Part shown: one piece after another, positions 53,219-63,879 of the stretch
Position numbering within the stretch: position 1 is the first letter of the stretch
How the letters are laid out: each line of letters starts with the position of its first letter
NCBI RefSeq assembly: GCF_002835935.1
Contig: NZ_PJCF01000004.1
Coordinates: 124,001 to 188,000, forward strand
Reading direction: 5' to 3'
Length of the DNA stretch: 64,000 nt
Source: Paraglaciecola sp. MB-3u-78
Lineage (GTDB): Bacteria; Pseudomonadota; Gammaproteobacteria; Enterobacterales; Alteromonadaceae
Translations under genes and position numbers: made by a program
Notes under the pieces: generated by a model
Seen by the model: the letters and a program-made list of their open reading frames with translations, nothing else
Told to the model about the DNA's origin: nothing
Databases searched by the model: none

Positions 53219-54118
53219 ATCTACAACGTATCTTTTCGGCAGGTACAGATTTTTGTCTGTATTGCGCAATCCCATACCTTTGCTCAGGCTGCTGAAAAAA
53301 TGTGCCTGTCTCAGCCCGCCTTATCATCGGCAATAAAAAAAATGGAATCACAGTTGGGGGGGGTATTGTTCTCTCGCACCACTCGTAAAGTGGAGTTAAG
53401 TCCAGAAGGGCGGCAATTTTTACCCGTGGCAGTCAGGCTTATTGGTGATTGGCAAGACGCGTTTTCAGACTTACATAATTTATTTTCATTAGGCCGAGGC
53501 AAGTTATCCATAGCCGCGATGCCTTCTTTTGCCGCTGGGCTGTTACCGGGCATTTTACAACAGTTCAAAGCTGAGTTTCCTAACATAAAATTGTCAGTGG
53601 CTGATGTGGTGATGGAGTCTGTGATAAAAGATGTGCAAGCGGGTAGGGCTGAGATTGGATTCTCCTTTGAACACAAAAAAATGGACGGGTTAGAGTTTCA
53701 TCCCATTCTTACGGATAATTTTATTGCGGTATTACCTGCTAATCACCCCTTGAGCGAACATAAAATGTTGTCATGGTCACACATTGCTTTGTACCCTTTT
53801 GTGGCTATGAATAAAGGATCAGCTATTCGCCAATGGATTGATTCATTTATGGAATTAAATCATTTGTCTTTAAATATAGTAGTGGAGGCAAGTCAACTTG
53901 CCACCTTAGGGCAGTTTGTCAAACATGACTTAGGTGTGTCTGTGGTACCGGCCTTATGTCAGGAACAAATGCTCAGTAAAGACTTAGTTTGCCTGAACAT
54001 TCATCAAAGTGGTTTGAGTAAAAGAGTGGGGGTTATTCGGCAAAAAAACAGTAATTTATCGTCAGTTGCTGCATCATTCTGGCAATGGACTGTGAAAAAT
54101 ATTTCATATCCAAGTTAA
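53219..54118 (+). CDS. LysR-family regulator without a standard start codon
   Basis: From ATG 53300 the frame gives 272 residues that begin inside the helix-turn-helix (MCLSQPALSSAIKKMESQ). The missing first half is encoded in frame just upstream as SFRQVQIFVCIAQSHTFAQAAEK, so the full domain exists back to an in-frame stop at 53213, but no ATG, GTG or TTG lies between. ATC 53219 or ATT 53249 would have to serve, or the original start was mutated. The effector domain looks intact to the end. Its place divergent from scoAB suggests it regulated them. The start coordinate here marks the open-frame limit. Confidence 0.7.
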   Translation: MYNVSFRQVQIFVCIAQSHTFAQAAEKMCLSQPALSSAIKKMESQLGGVLFSRTTRKVELSPEGRQFLPVAVRLIGDWQDAFSDLHNLFSLGRGKLSIAAMPSFAAGLLPGILQQFKAEFPNIKLSVADVVMESVIKDVQAGRAEIGFSFEHKKMDGLEFHPILTDNFIAVLPANHPLSEHKMLSWSHIALYPFVAMNKGSAIRQWIDSFMELNHLSLNIVVEASQLATLGQFVKHDLGVSVVPALCQEQMLSKDLVCLNIHQSGLSKRVGVIRQKNSNLSSVAASFWQWTVKNISYPS

Positions 54119-54172
54119 AGTGACCCAAGTTCAGGTTAAAGTAGAAACGTAAATTAGTTTGATAGGTTGCCG

Positions 54173-54940
54173 TTACCATTTTTTCTTTTCTGCAAATAAA
54201 TCGTCCAGATCGTTTTTTTCTAATTCTTCTTTTTTGGCCACATCACGGCTATTAGCATTTTTTAGGTTACTTTCAATATTAACCAGTTGTTCTTCTAATT
54301 GGGCCTTTCTAACTGTGATGAATTCATCTGGATTAGGCTGGGCAGAGAGTGCACCTATGGCTTTTTCTAAACATTGCCTTGCAGAGCCTAATTGATTGTT
54401 TTTTATAGCAACTTCTCCGCGCCGCATTAACGTGTCGACGTTAGCGCGCAACTGTAATCGTTCCAGTAATTTGTCTTCGGCTAAAAATACTCTGCTTTCA
54501 ATGCGGTTCTTCTTAAACTCAGAGCTTAAAAATGCACGCAGCGTTTTGATACCGCGAATAAATTGAATGACTTGCTTATCGCCTTGTGGCAATTGAAAAT
54601 TTTCTTCTGACGGGGGAGCTTTACTCACGTCGATAGTCTTTAAAGCCTCTTCTGTTGTTTTTATCCTAGTATTTGAACCTGCTGTATTATTACCCATTTG
54701 TTTGGCCGCTTTCATCGCGCCCAACATTCGGCGTTGCATAATAAAAATCAGCCTTTGGGAAATGGGTAATTGGTCTGCGCCCAATAACGCGGCTTCGGTA
54801 TTGTCGATAATCCCTTTTTGTTTGGATAACTCAGTTCTGCGTTCAGTTTCCACTTTGTTTTTGTGTTGCTGAATAGCATTCACTATAACACCGACCAACA
54901 CTAAGGCGACAATCAATACAATTATTATTGTAAATACCAT
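54173..54940 (-). CDS. membrane-anchored coiled-coil protein of unknown function
   Basis: The product is 255 residues with an N-terminal membrane helix (VFTIIIVLIVALVLVGVIVNAI), then a charged helical cytoplasmic part. Around 165-215 a TPR-like pair is seen (MRRGEVAIKNNQLGSARQCLEKAIGALSAQ). The C-terminus is acidic/Lys-rich (DLDDLFAEKKKW). I recognise no named family. It lies 70 bp downstream of the histidine kinase gene, same strand, so the two may be linked. Confidence 0.6.
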   Translation of the reverse strand: MVFTIIIVLIVALVLVGVIVNAIQQHKNKVETERRTELSKQKGIIDNTEAALLGADQLPISQRLIFIMQRRMLGAMKAAKQMGNNTAGSNTRIKTTEEALKTIDVSKAPPSEENFQLPQGDKQVIQFIRGIKTLRAFLSSEFKKNRIESRVFLAEDKLLERLQLRANVDTLMRRGEVAIKNNQLGSARQCLEKAIGALSAQPNPDEFITVRKAQLEEQLVNIESNLKNANSRDVAKKEELEKNDLDDLFAEKKKW

Positions 54941-55010
54941 AAATCTATAATTTTCCCACTATTAGGGTTCAACAAACTTAGCTATTGCAATCTCTTAGTT
55001 TACTGATTAA

Positions 55011-55703
55011 TTAAGGTAACGTTAAGATAAAAACGCTCCCACCTAAACTTCCACCATTTTCTAAAGATATATTACCTTTAGCCTTACCCTTGGTATGCGC
55101 TTGGGCAATTAATCGCGCAAAAAACAAACCCAACCCCGTTCTTCCTTCACCGATATCACAGTTTTGCATTGTAATATTATGGGCATCCAGCATGTTTTGT
55201 GGATAGCCGAGTCCGTCATCTTCCACTTTAAATACTAATTTTTCATGTTCGGTGTAAACGCTCAGGTGTATCTTTTTCTGGCTATAACGCATGGCATTAA
55301 CTAATACGTCATTTAACAAAACACCAATTAAGTCAGCGTCTAGATACCATACTAAATCGGCTGATTGGGTAACTTCTAAAATCATATTTTTATGATTTAA
55401 GTAACTTTCATTGGTAGCCAGCAAATCTTCTACTACATCTTCTATATGGTATTCGTCGATATTAAGAGGCAAATTGTCTGATCCTGCGCGATATAAAGAC
55501 AATAATTGCACCAGTCCTGTATTGAGTCGGGCTGCTTCGTAATGAGCCGATGCCAAATGCCCTCGAGAAACAGGATCTGTCTCTATCAGACTTTGTCCTA
55601 GGCTTTCAATAGATTGCATTAACAAACATAAGGAGTTCTTCATATCATGCACGGCTGAACCTAATACAGTAGAGAAATCAATTGATTTTTCTTCTCTAGA
55701 CAT
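55011..55703 (-). CDS. small soluble histidine kinase
   Basis: The product is 230 residues with no membrane or sensor domain. The H-box VLGSAVHDMKNSLCLL gives the phosphoacceptor His, the N-box is LLNDVLVNAMRYS, and the ATP lid DDGLGYP and GRTGLGLFFARLIA are intact. There is no receiver or regulator gene next to it, so its partner is elsewhere. It could also work as a phosphatase or input to a shared regulator. Confidence 0.82.
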   Translation of the reverse strand: MSREEKSIDFSTVLGSAVHDMKNSLCLLMQSIESLGQSLIETDPVSRGHLASAHYEAARLNTGLVQLLSLYRAGSDNLPLNIDEYHIEDVVEDLLATNESYLNHKNMILEVTQSADLVWYLDADLIGVLLNDVLVNAMRYSQKKIHLSVYTEHEKLVFKVEDDGLGYPQNMLDAHNITMQNCDIGEGRTGLGLFFARLIAQAHTKGKAKGNISLENGGSLGGSVFILTLP

Positions 55704-55940
55704 CAGGTGTTCCCACGGGGTAAATGAATAATAGAAACATAGAGTTACTCACAAATTAATAATATTTATGGGTATCTTATCAGACCTTTTTCTGGATTTG
55801 ATATTTGATTTTTCAGTCTTTTAAGGGGGTTAGGTTGATATAACTAGAACCTTTTTTTTAAAAACTAATGGAATTCGCCTTGTTAAAGTTATATAACAAT
55901 TTAATATAAAGAAGTTCCCTAGGTTAACAAGCAAGGCTAA

Positions 55941-56918
<978 letters not shown>

Positions 56919-56971
56919 AAAGCAGCTTCGAGGATCGAACTACGAGTTACTAGCCTAAAGCTAAAGACAAA

Positions 56972-57008
56972 AAAAACGGCGTCATTTGTTAAAATGATGC
57001 CGTTTTTG
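56972..57008. terminator. terminator between cysB and sdaA
   Basis: An A-run, AACGGCGTCATTT, a GTTA loop, AAATGATGCCGTT and a T-run make a 13-bp stem with one G-T pair. It can serve cysB and, from the other side, sdaA. Confidence 0.85.
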
Positions 57009-57040
57009 TTTGACAGAATAGTTTACCCGAAAATACTTTG

Positions 57041-57082
57041 CGTAGCTCGTAGCTCGTAGCTCGTAGCTCGTAGCTCGTAGCT
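57041..57082. repeat. heptanucleotide tandem repeat
   Basis: CGTAGCT occurs six times in a row, ending 2 bp before the stop codon of sdaA. Related bases (TCGTAACTAGC and its inverse) occur near 50020 and 56936. Confidence 0.9.
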
Positions 57083-57083
57083 T

Positions 57084-58457
57084 TTAACACTCAATAATAT
57101 TGACTGCTAAACCGCCTCTTGACGTTTCTTTGTATTTAGACTTCATATCGTTGCCTGTTTCCCACATGGTTTTGATGACCTTGTCGAGTGATACTTTGTG
57201 TTGTCCTGAGCCTCTTAGAGCGAGTCTGGAAGCGTTAATGGCTTTAATGGCTCCCATAGCATTACGCTCTATACACGGAACTTGTACTAAGCCGCCGACT
57301 GGGTCGCAGGTTAAACCTAAGTTATGCTCCATACCAATTTCGGCTGCGTTTTCAACCGCGTCTACCGAACCGCCGACTATTTCGGTTAATGCTCCTGCTG
57401 CCATTGAACATGCCACGCCTACTTCTCCCTGACAGCCTACTTCGGCGCCAGAAATAGACGCATTCTTTTTATATAAAATACCGATGGCTGCTGCAGTTAA
57501 GAAATAACGGCTCACTGTGTCTTCGTCTACCGGTTTAACAAATTTATCGTAATAACATAACACTGCTGGAATAATACCTGCTGCGCCGTTGGTGGGGGCG
57601 GTTACTACCGTGCCGCCGGCGGCATTTTCCTCGTTAACCGCTAATGCAAATAGATTGACCCAATCCATTGCGACCATTGGATCGGCATTTTTTTCGTTTT
57701 GTAAGCGGTGATATAAGCCCGGCGCTCGGCGCGTGACTTTTAAGCCACCGGGTAAAATACCTTCAGTATGAATACCTGTTTGCACACTTTTATACATAAC
57801 CTGCCATATGTGCCATAGTTTTTTGATGATTTCTTGTTTGGGTTGAAATACTTCTTCGTTTTTCATCATTAATGAACTGATACGTAGACCGTGCTCTTTA
57901 CTTAATTCTAGTAATTGTTTAGCGCTGGAAAAGTCATAAGGCACAGATTGTTCTTCGTGAATAAGTGCGGCTACTTTTTGCTCAGCAAAGTCTTGCTCTC
58001 GAATAATAAAGCCCCCTCCGATAGAAAAATAAGTTTGTGAGGTGATCACAGTCTTATTATTCATGGCATGAAACGTCATACCGTTTGGGTGTTGGCTGAG
58101 GGATTTACGACGATGGAAAACTATTGCATTGAGTGCAGGGAATTTGATTGTTTTTTTACCGTCTAGGTCGAGTTTTTGACAGCTTCTGACTTTTTCTAAA
58201 AAGGATTCAACCATAGAACTATCTATAGTTTCAGGGGCATGGCCAAGTAATCCTAAAATCACAGCTTTGCCTGTTCCGTGGCCTTTTCCTGTTTGTCCTA
58301 ATGAGCCAAACAGCTCGACCTTAATCTGATCAGTGGTATCGAACAAACCTTGTTCCGATAATTCCCCACAAAAAGCTTTAGCAGCCCGCATTGGGCCAAC
58401 GGTGTGGGAGCTGGAAGGGCCAATACCGATGCTGAACATATCAAAAACACTGATCAT
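57084..58457 (-). CDS. sdaA: L-serine ammonia-lyase (iron-sulfur type)
   Basis: The enzyme deaminates serine to pyruvate. It is 457 residues of the single-chain form: [26 protein letters not shown] at the start, the alpha domain with [27 protein letters not shown] and the Cys residues that hold the [4Fe-4S] cluster, and NIIEC at the end, where the last Cys is expected in the active site. Family length. Confidence 0.95.
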   Translation of the reverse strand: MISVFDMFSIGIGPSSSHTVGPMRAAKAFCGELSEQGLFDTTDQIKVELFGSLGQTGKGHGTGKAVILGLLGHAPETIDSSMVESFLEKVRSCQKLDLDGKKTIKFPALNAIVFHRRKSLSQHPNGMTFHAMNNKTVITSQTYFSIGGGFIIREQDFAEQKVAALIHEEQSVPYDFSSAKQLLELSKEHGLRISSLMMKNEEVFQPKQEIIKKLWHIWQVMYKSVQTGIHTEGILPGGLKVTRRAPGLYHRLQNEKNADPMVAMDWVNLFALAVNEENAAGGTVVTAPTNGAAGIIPAVLCYYDKFVKPVDEDTVSRYFLTAAAIGILYKKNASISGAEVGCQGEVGVACSMAAGALTEIVGGSVDAVENAAEIGMEHNLGLTCDPVGGLVQVPCIERNAMGAIKAINASRLALRGSGQHKVSLDKVIKTMWETGNDMKSKYKETSRGGLAVNIIEC

Positions 58458-58590
58458 TTGTTTATTTCACTAGAAAAGATAAAAACTGATTGTGCTAGTT
58501 AAATGTGTTTAGAACAATAGCTGAGGATATAACAGCTTAAATAGCGCTGTAAAGATTGCTTTAAATGTTTACGCTTTGACGATAAAAACG

Positions 58591-59157
58591 TTAGAAATGA
58601 TTCGATAGATTACGCACAAAAGCAGCTGTTGCGCCCCAAATGTTATGTTGCTTCCAAGGGATAAAGTACACCGGGAACTGCCCCTCTTTACGTTTAACCC
58701 AATGAATTAAATGATTATTTTGATCCATTAAAAAACTCAATGGCACTTCGAAGGTGCTTTCCACTTCATTTTTATCCAATATTAAGCGGGTTGGAGCAGA
58801 GACGAAGCCCACATAAGGTATCACTTCATATCGACTCACCGTGCGATACATAGGCAAGTTACCGACAACTTCTACTTTATAGGGGGGTAAACCTACCTCT
58901 TCGTGGGTTTCACGCAGAGCTGTTTCGACCAAAGAATTATCAGTTAACTCTTGTTTACCACCGGGGAAACTTATTTGGCCAGCATGATGCCTTAAGTGAC
59001 TCGCTCTGACTGTAAACAACACAGTCAGCTCATTGTCGTATTCCATTATAGGTAATAATACGGCGGCAGGCCTGCCTGGCTCTCGAAGTGGAAAATCGGC
59101 CTCACTATTAATTTGTTTGGCATGATGAAATCGAGTGAGAAATTGTGCTTTATCCAT
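58591..59157 (-). CDS. NUDIX hydrolase, CoA pyrophosphatase-like
   Basis: ATG 59157 overlaps the end of pabB by 8 bp; a TTG at 59169 is in frame but less likely. The product is 188 residues. The NUDIX box GKQELTDNSLVETALRETHEEVGL is complete, and the upstream LLPIMEYDNELTVLFTVRASHLRHHAGQISFPGG is the NudL (CoA diphosphatase) signature. Overlap with pabB shows coupling, an order also found in E. coli (pabB-nudL). Confidence 0.88.
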   Translation of the reverse strand: MDKAQFLTRFHHAKQINSEADFPLREPGRPAAVLLPIMEYDNELTVLFTVRASHLRHHAGQISFPGGKQELTDNSLVETALRETHEEVGLPPYKVEVVGNLPMYRTVSRYEVIPYVGFVSAPTRLILDKNEVESTFEVPLSFLMDQNNHLIHWVKRKEGQFPVYFIPWKQHNIWGATAAFVRNLSNHF

Positions 59158-60607
59158 GGGCCTTCCCAAGTTTCGACAATGAGGAGTATTGACTCAAGAC
59201 AGGTAATATTTTTGACACCTTATCTAGGCTTTCTTGATATTCATCTTTTGCGTTAGAGTCGAGTACGATGCCTCCGCCAGCCCAGCAATGCATTATATTT
59301 TGATCGTGTGATTGTTCGCGTGATTTTTCGCATAGTAAAGTACGAATACATATATTGGTGTCCATGTCGCCAAACACGCCTAGATAGCCAATACTGCCGC
59401 AGTAAATGTTACGGTTGTTAGGCTCTAGTTCGTCAATAATCTGCATAGCACGTATTTTTGGCGCTCCGGTAATTGAGCCTCCGGGAAACGCACCTTGCAA
59501 TAAGTCTATAGGGTTGCTGGTTGTTTTTAGCTTACCTGTGACGGTACTCACTAGATGATGAACTGCGGCAAAGCTTTCTAATTTAAACAGATCGGGCACA
59601 TTGACAGTGCCCTGCTGGCAGTGTTTGCTTAAGTCGTTACGCAGTAAATCAACAATCATCAAATTTTCAGCTCGGTCTTTCTCGGCATTTAATAAGGATT
59701 CGATTTGTTGTTGATCTTGTTTAGCGTCGTTGCTCCTTGGCCTAGTTCCTTTTATGGGTTTCGTTTGTACCATGCGCTCATTTACGGATAAAAATCGTTC
59801 AAGTGAAATACTCATCACTACGCTTTCTGCTAAACGGATAAATGCAGAAAAAGGCGCATGATTTGCCTCTCGTAATAGTTGGTAAGCCTGCCACTCATCA
59901 CCCATATAATGGGCTGAAAAACGCTGAGCTAAGTTAATTTGATAACAATCACCGGCCTTCAAGTAGGACGAAATACTCGACAGTTTTTGTGTATATTGCT
60001 CTTGGCTCATATTAGCTTGCCATTGACTGGTTAAACTAAAGGACTGTGACGTGTTTTTGCATTGCAGCATTTGTTGAATATCCTTGATCGAAGGATGGGG
60101 ATATTGCTCCAAATAACACAGATAAAATTGCTGATTATTATTGTCTTTAATGATGCTCCACGCATAAATGCCCACGGCCATATCTGGCGTAGAGTACTCG
60201 TTCGCATTTTTATTTGGCAAGTTTTCAAAACGTTTACCCAAGTCATAACCAAACAAACCTAAAGCACCGGCCATAAATGGCAGTTTAGGGTTATCAGCAG
60301 ATGAAACCTGATTGTTAGGCATATGTTTTTCAAGCAAATTTTGTACTAAAGACAAAGGATTGAGTAAACTTTCTTGATTTTGATTGGTGTCATGTTGCCA
60401 CAGATTACTGGTATTGCCGATGGTGGTGATGGTGGCAATGGGGTTGGCAACCATTATATCGTAGCGGCCATCTTGATGTTGACTATCAGCAGAGTCTAAG
60501 AACATTGCCCATGGTTTATCCACAAAGTGGGCAAATATATCTGCCATTGAAAATTGACTGGTTAAATCCAGGGGACTGACTATTAATGAGTAAGTATGGT
60601 TGTTCAT
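59150..60607 (-). CDS. pabB: aminodeoxychorismate synthase component I
   Basis: The enzyme converts chorismate with ammonia to 4-amino-4-deoxychorismate for folate. The product is 485 residues. The chorismate-binding blocks are SLERFLSV, TKPIKGTRPR (the catalytic Lys in PIKGT), NLMIVDLLRNDL and GAFPGGSITGAPK. The N-terminal glutamine-side domain is divergent, as usual for PabB. It is followed by the NUDIX gene with overlap. Confidence 0.93.
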   Translation of the reverse strand: MNNHTYSLIVSPLDLTSQFSMADIFAHFVDKPWAMFLDSADSQHQDGRYDIMVANPIATITTIGNTSNLWQHDTNQNQESLLNPLSLVQNLLEKHMPNNQVSSADNPKLPFMAGALGLFGYDLGKRFENLPNKNANEYSTPDMAVGIYAWSIIKDNNNQQFYLCYLEQYPHPSIKDIQQMLQCKNTSQSFSLTSQWQANMSQEQYTQKLSSISSYLKAGDCYQINLAQRFSAHYMGDEWQAYQLLREANHAPFSAFIRLAESVVMSISLERFLSVNERMVQTKPIKGTRPRSNDAKQDQQQIESLLNAEKDRAENLMIVDLLRNDLSKHCQQGTVNVPDLFKLESFAAVHHLVSTVTGKLKTTSNPIDLLQGAFPGGSITGAPKIRAMQIIDELEPNNRNIYCGSIGYLGVFGDMDTNICIRTLLCEKSREQSHDQNIMHCWAGGGIVLDSNAKDEYQESLDKVSKILPVLSQYSSLSKLGKAHG

Positions 60608-60744
60608 GGTGACTACTTTTAGGTACCTAAAAAAACAGCTGCTGAATTACTGAAGGCGCATCCGAATTGTCGTGGAGCAAATTGCGCTATCAGGTTATCA
60701 TATCAATTAGTGAAAATTTAACCCAGACAATTTAAGAGGCATCT

Positions 60745-62262
60745 ATGGCTGTTATCCGTCAGCAAGATTTTATCGACAGTATTGAAGAGTCTTTACAGTA
60801 TATTTCTTATTATCATCCCCTTGATTACATCAAAGCGGTTGAAAAGGCTTACAACAAAGAAAAAAGTCAGGCGGCAAAAGATGCCATGGCGCAAATACTC
60901 ATTAACTCGCGCATGTCAGCCGAGGGTAAACGCCCTTTGTGTCAAGACACCGGCATAGTGACCTGTTTTGTGAAAATCGGTATGGGTGTGCAATGGGATA
61001 AAACAGATTTGACCGTGCAACAAATGGTTGATGAAGGTACTCGCCGTGCTTATTTAAATCCAGATAATCCATTGCGTGCATCGATTGTCGCCGATCCTGC
61101 AGGTAAACGGAGCAATACGAAAGACAATACACCCGCTGTTGTGCATATTGATACTGTGCCCGGCGGTGAAATTGAAATTATGATTGCAGCCAAAGGTGGC
61201 GGCTCTGAAAATAAATCTAAAATGGTCATGCTTAACCCAAGTGATGATATTGCCGACTGGGTAGTTAAAACATTGCCTACTATGGGCGCAGGTTGGTGTC
61301 CGCCTGGCATGTTGGGAATAGGCATTGGCGGCACGGCTGAAAAAGCAGCGGTTATGGCGAAAGAAAGCTTAATGGATCCTGTGGATATTCAAGAATTAAT
61401 GGATAGAGGCGCCGAGACAACCGAAGAAAAATTACGTTTAGATATATTCAAAAAGGTTAACGCCTTAGGTATTGGTGCCCAAGGGCTGGGTGGGTTAACC
61501 ACAGTAGTGGATATTAAGATCATGTCATGTCCCACTCACGCTGCATCAAAACCTGTGGCGATGATCCCTAATTGTGCGGCAACCCGCCATGCACATTTTC
61601 GTTTAGATGGTTCTGGCCCTGCTGAATTTACGCCACCTAGGTTAGAAGACTGGCCAAAAGTGACTTGGGAAGTAGGCGAGGGCACGCGCCGTGTTGATTT
61701 AAACACTGTGACTAAAGAAGATATACAAGACTGGAAAGTCGGTGAAACGGTTTTATTGTCAGGTAAAATGTTAACGGGACGTGATGCTGCTCACAAACGT
61801 ATTCAAACCATGTTAGCCAATGGCGAAGGTTTACCTAAAGGCGTGAACTTCGATAATAAGTTTATTTATTACGTTGGACCAGTAGACGCGGTTCGTGACG
61901 AAGCGGTAGGTCCGGCAGGGCCCACAACGGCGACTCGTATGGATAAATTTACCGACATGATGTTAGAGCAAACCGGCATCAGTGGCATGATTGGCAAAGC
62001 TGAACGTGGTCCTGCTACGGTGGCAAGTATTGCCAAACACAAGTCTGTGTACTTAATGGCTGTGGGTGGTGCTGCCTATTTAGTGTCTAAAGCGATTAAA
62101 AAGGCGCGAGTAGTCGCTTTTGAAGATTTAGGCATGGAAGCTATCTACGAATTTGATGTAGTGGATATGCCAGTCACTGTTGCGGTAGATAGCACAGGCG
62201 CTAATGCCCATGAAACAGGCCCCGCTATTTGGAAAATAAAAATAGCTGAAATGGAAAAGTAA
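60745..62262 (+). CDS. fumA: class I fumarate hydratase (iron-sulfur)
   Basis: The product is 505 residues. The three cluster Cys residues are in LCQDTG, SCPTHA and PNCAATRH, and KGGGSENKS and GIGGTAEKA are catalytic-domain blocks. The C-terminal beta domain contains GKMLTGRDAAHKRI. The enzyme interconverts fumarate and malate in the TCA cycle. It is divergent from pabB and is followed by a strong terminator. Confidence 0.95.
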   Translation: MAVIRQQDFIDSIEESLQYISYYHPLDYIKAVEKAYNKEKSQAAKDAMAQILINSRMSAEGKRPLCQDTGIVTCFVKIGMGVQWDKTDLTVQQMVDEGTRRAYLNPDNPLRASIVADPAGKRSNTKDNTPAVVHIDTVPGGEIEIMIAAKGGGSENKSKMVMLNPSDDIADWVVKTLPTMGAGWCPPGMLGIGIGGTAEKAAVMAKESLMDPVDIQELMDRGAETTEEKLRLDIFKKVNALGIGAQGLGGLTTVVDIKIMSCPTHAASKPVAMIPNCAATRHAHFRLDGSGPAEFTPPRLEDWPKVTWEVGEGTRRVDLNTVTKEDIQDWKVGETVLLSGKMLTGRDAAHKRIQTMLANGEGLPKGVNFDNKFIYYVGPVDAVRDEAVGPAGPTTATRMDKFTDMMLEQTGISGMIGKAERGPATVASIAKHKSVYLMAVGGAAYLVSKAIKKARVVAFEDLGMEAIYEFDVVDMPVTVAVDSTGANAHETGPAIWKIKIAEMEK

Positions 62263-62308
62263 TCTTTTTCTAGTTAAAAATAAGTCGTTTTAGTTAGGCC
62301 CTGAACAC

Positions 62309-62349
62309 GGCGGTAAATTACAGTGTTGTGATTTACCGCCTTTGTTTTT
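62309..62349 (+). terminator. terminator after fumA
   Basis: GGCGGTAAAT, a 12-nt loop, ATTTACCGCC and TTTGTTTTT form a perfect 10-bp stem. It covers the TTG at 62342 and so argues against that codon as the rmuC start. Confidence 0.88.
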
Positions 62350-62383
62350 GGTAAATATTACAACAAGAGTAAAACACATTTCT

Positions 62384-63862
62384 ATGAGTCAATTTAACGA
62401 CCCTATTTTACTATCCATCTTTGCTGGTCTATTTTTATTTGGATGCTTGATTGGCGCTTTTATTATCAGTTTTAAAGTCACTAAAAGTGCGCAGCAAACG
62501 ATTCAACAGAATAGTTTATTTGCAACTCAACAAGAAACACAACTAAGGGACCAACTTGCACAACAAGATTTGCTGATAAAAGCATCCATATCTGAGCAAA
62601 AAACTGCTCAGCAACAGCAAATGCTTACGCAGAATAAATTGGGGCAATTGACGCAACGAGTAGAAAGGATTGCAGAGCTAGAAACAGAAAAAAACTACTG
62701 GCAGCAACAACATCAACAAAGTAATAGACAGGCTAGTGAATTACGCACCCAATTAGAGTCGCAAGCGGCGCGCTTTGAACAAGAACAAATTGCTAGTCAG
62801 GATAAATTGCAGTTGTTAGAAGCTGCCGAAAAACGTTTACAAGAACAATTCGAAAATATTGCCAATAAAATATTTGAACAGAAACAAGAAAAGTTTAGCC
62901 AATCCAGTAAGGCTGGCTTGGCTTCTATTTTGACACCTTTAAAAGAGCAGATTGAAGGCTTTAAAAAACAAGTTACAGATCAATATGTTAAAGAAGGGCA
63001 GGAGCGAGCATCCCTTAAAACTGAAATTTTGGGTTTAAAAGAGCTTAACCAGCAAATTACTCACGATGCCGCTGCGTTAACCAAAGCTTTAAAAGGGGAT
63101 AACAAAGTCCAAGGTAACTGGGGCGAGGTGGTTTTAGAAAGAGTGTTAAAAGAATCGGGACTGCGGGAAGGTCACGAGTTTGATACCCAAGTTGCCCTAA
63201 AAAATGAACAAGGGAAAAGTTACCAGCCAGATGTGGTGGTACATTTGCCGAATGATAAAGATGTGGTGATTGACTCCAAAGTATCCCTTGCTGCCTACGA
63301 GCGTTATTTTAATGAGCATGATGATGAATTAGCGCGAGTTGTGCATTTAAAAGAACACGTCAACTCGTTGCGCAACCATATAAAAGAACTCGGTAAAAAA
63401 GACTATCATGACTTAAAAGGCATTCGTACCTTAGATTATGTGCTGATGTTTATCCCCATTGAATCGGCGTTTTTACTTGGAGCAGATCAAGCCCCTGAGT
63501 TAATGAAACTGGCTTTTGATAACAATATCATGCTGGTCAGCCCAACAAACTTGCTGGTGGCATTGCGTACTATCAACAATATTTGGCAATACGAATATCA
63601 GAATCAAAACGCACAAAAAATTGCCGATAATGCAGCTAAGTTATACGACAAGTTCCATGGATTTATGGTGGATATGGATAAAGTGGGTAAAGCCATTGAA
63701 TCAAGCCAGAAAAGTTTTGAAGGCGCTATGAATAAACTGTCTACAGGTAAAGGCAACCTTGTAAGACAGGTAGAACAGTTCCGTAAATTGGGTGTTCAGA
63801 GCAATAAAAATATGGATAAAAACTTACTAGATAGTGCCGAAGTTGAGGATGAGCAAGAATAG
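62384..63862 (+). CDS. rmuC: DNA recombination protein RmuC
   Basis: ATG 62384 gives MSQFNDPILLSIFAGLFLFGCLIGAFII, an N-terminal membrane helix. The product is 492 residues: a long coiled coil (about 45-180), then the RmuC nuclease-like domain with KVQGNWGEVVLERVLKESGL, YQPDVVVHLPNDKDVVIDSKVSL and FIPIESAFL. E. coli RmuC limits inversion at short inverted repeats; a PD-(D/E)xK-like fold is proposed. Nothing suggests truncation. Confidence 0.93.
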   Translation: MSQFNDPILLSIFAGLFLFGCLIGAFIISFKVTKSAQQTIQQNSLFATQQETQLRDQLAQQDLLIKASISEQKTAQQQQMLTQNKLGQLTQRVERIAELETEKNYWQQQHQQSNRQASELRTQLESQAARFEQEQIASQDKLQLLEAAEKRLQEQFENIANKIFEQKQEKFSQSSKAGLASILTPLKEQIEGFKKQVTDQYVKEGQERASLKTEILGLKELNQQITHDAAALTKALKGDNKVQGNWGEVVLERVLKESGLREGHEFDTQVALKNEQGKSYQPDVVVHLPNDKDVVIDSKVSLAAYERYFNEHDDELARVVHLKEHVNSLRNHIKELGKKDYHDLKGIRTLDYVLMFIPIESAFLLGADQAPELMKLAFDNNIMLVSPTNLLVALRTINNIWQYEYQNQNAQKIADNAAKLYDKFHGFMVDMDKVGKAIESSQKSFEGAMNKLSTGKGNLVRQVEQFRKLGVQSNKNMDKNLLDSAEVEDEQE

Positions 63863-63879
63863 CAGCGAGCTTTATAGCG

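Noticed and set aside
62342-62383. TTG start for rmuC at 62342
   Set aside because: It lies inside the fumA terminator, while ATG 62384 gives the usual membrane-anchored N-terminus.
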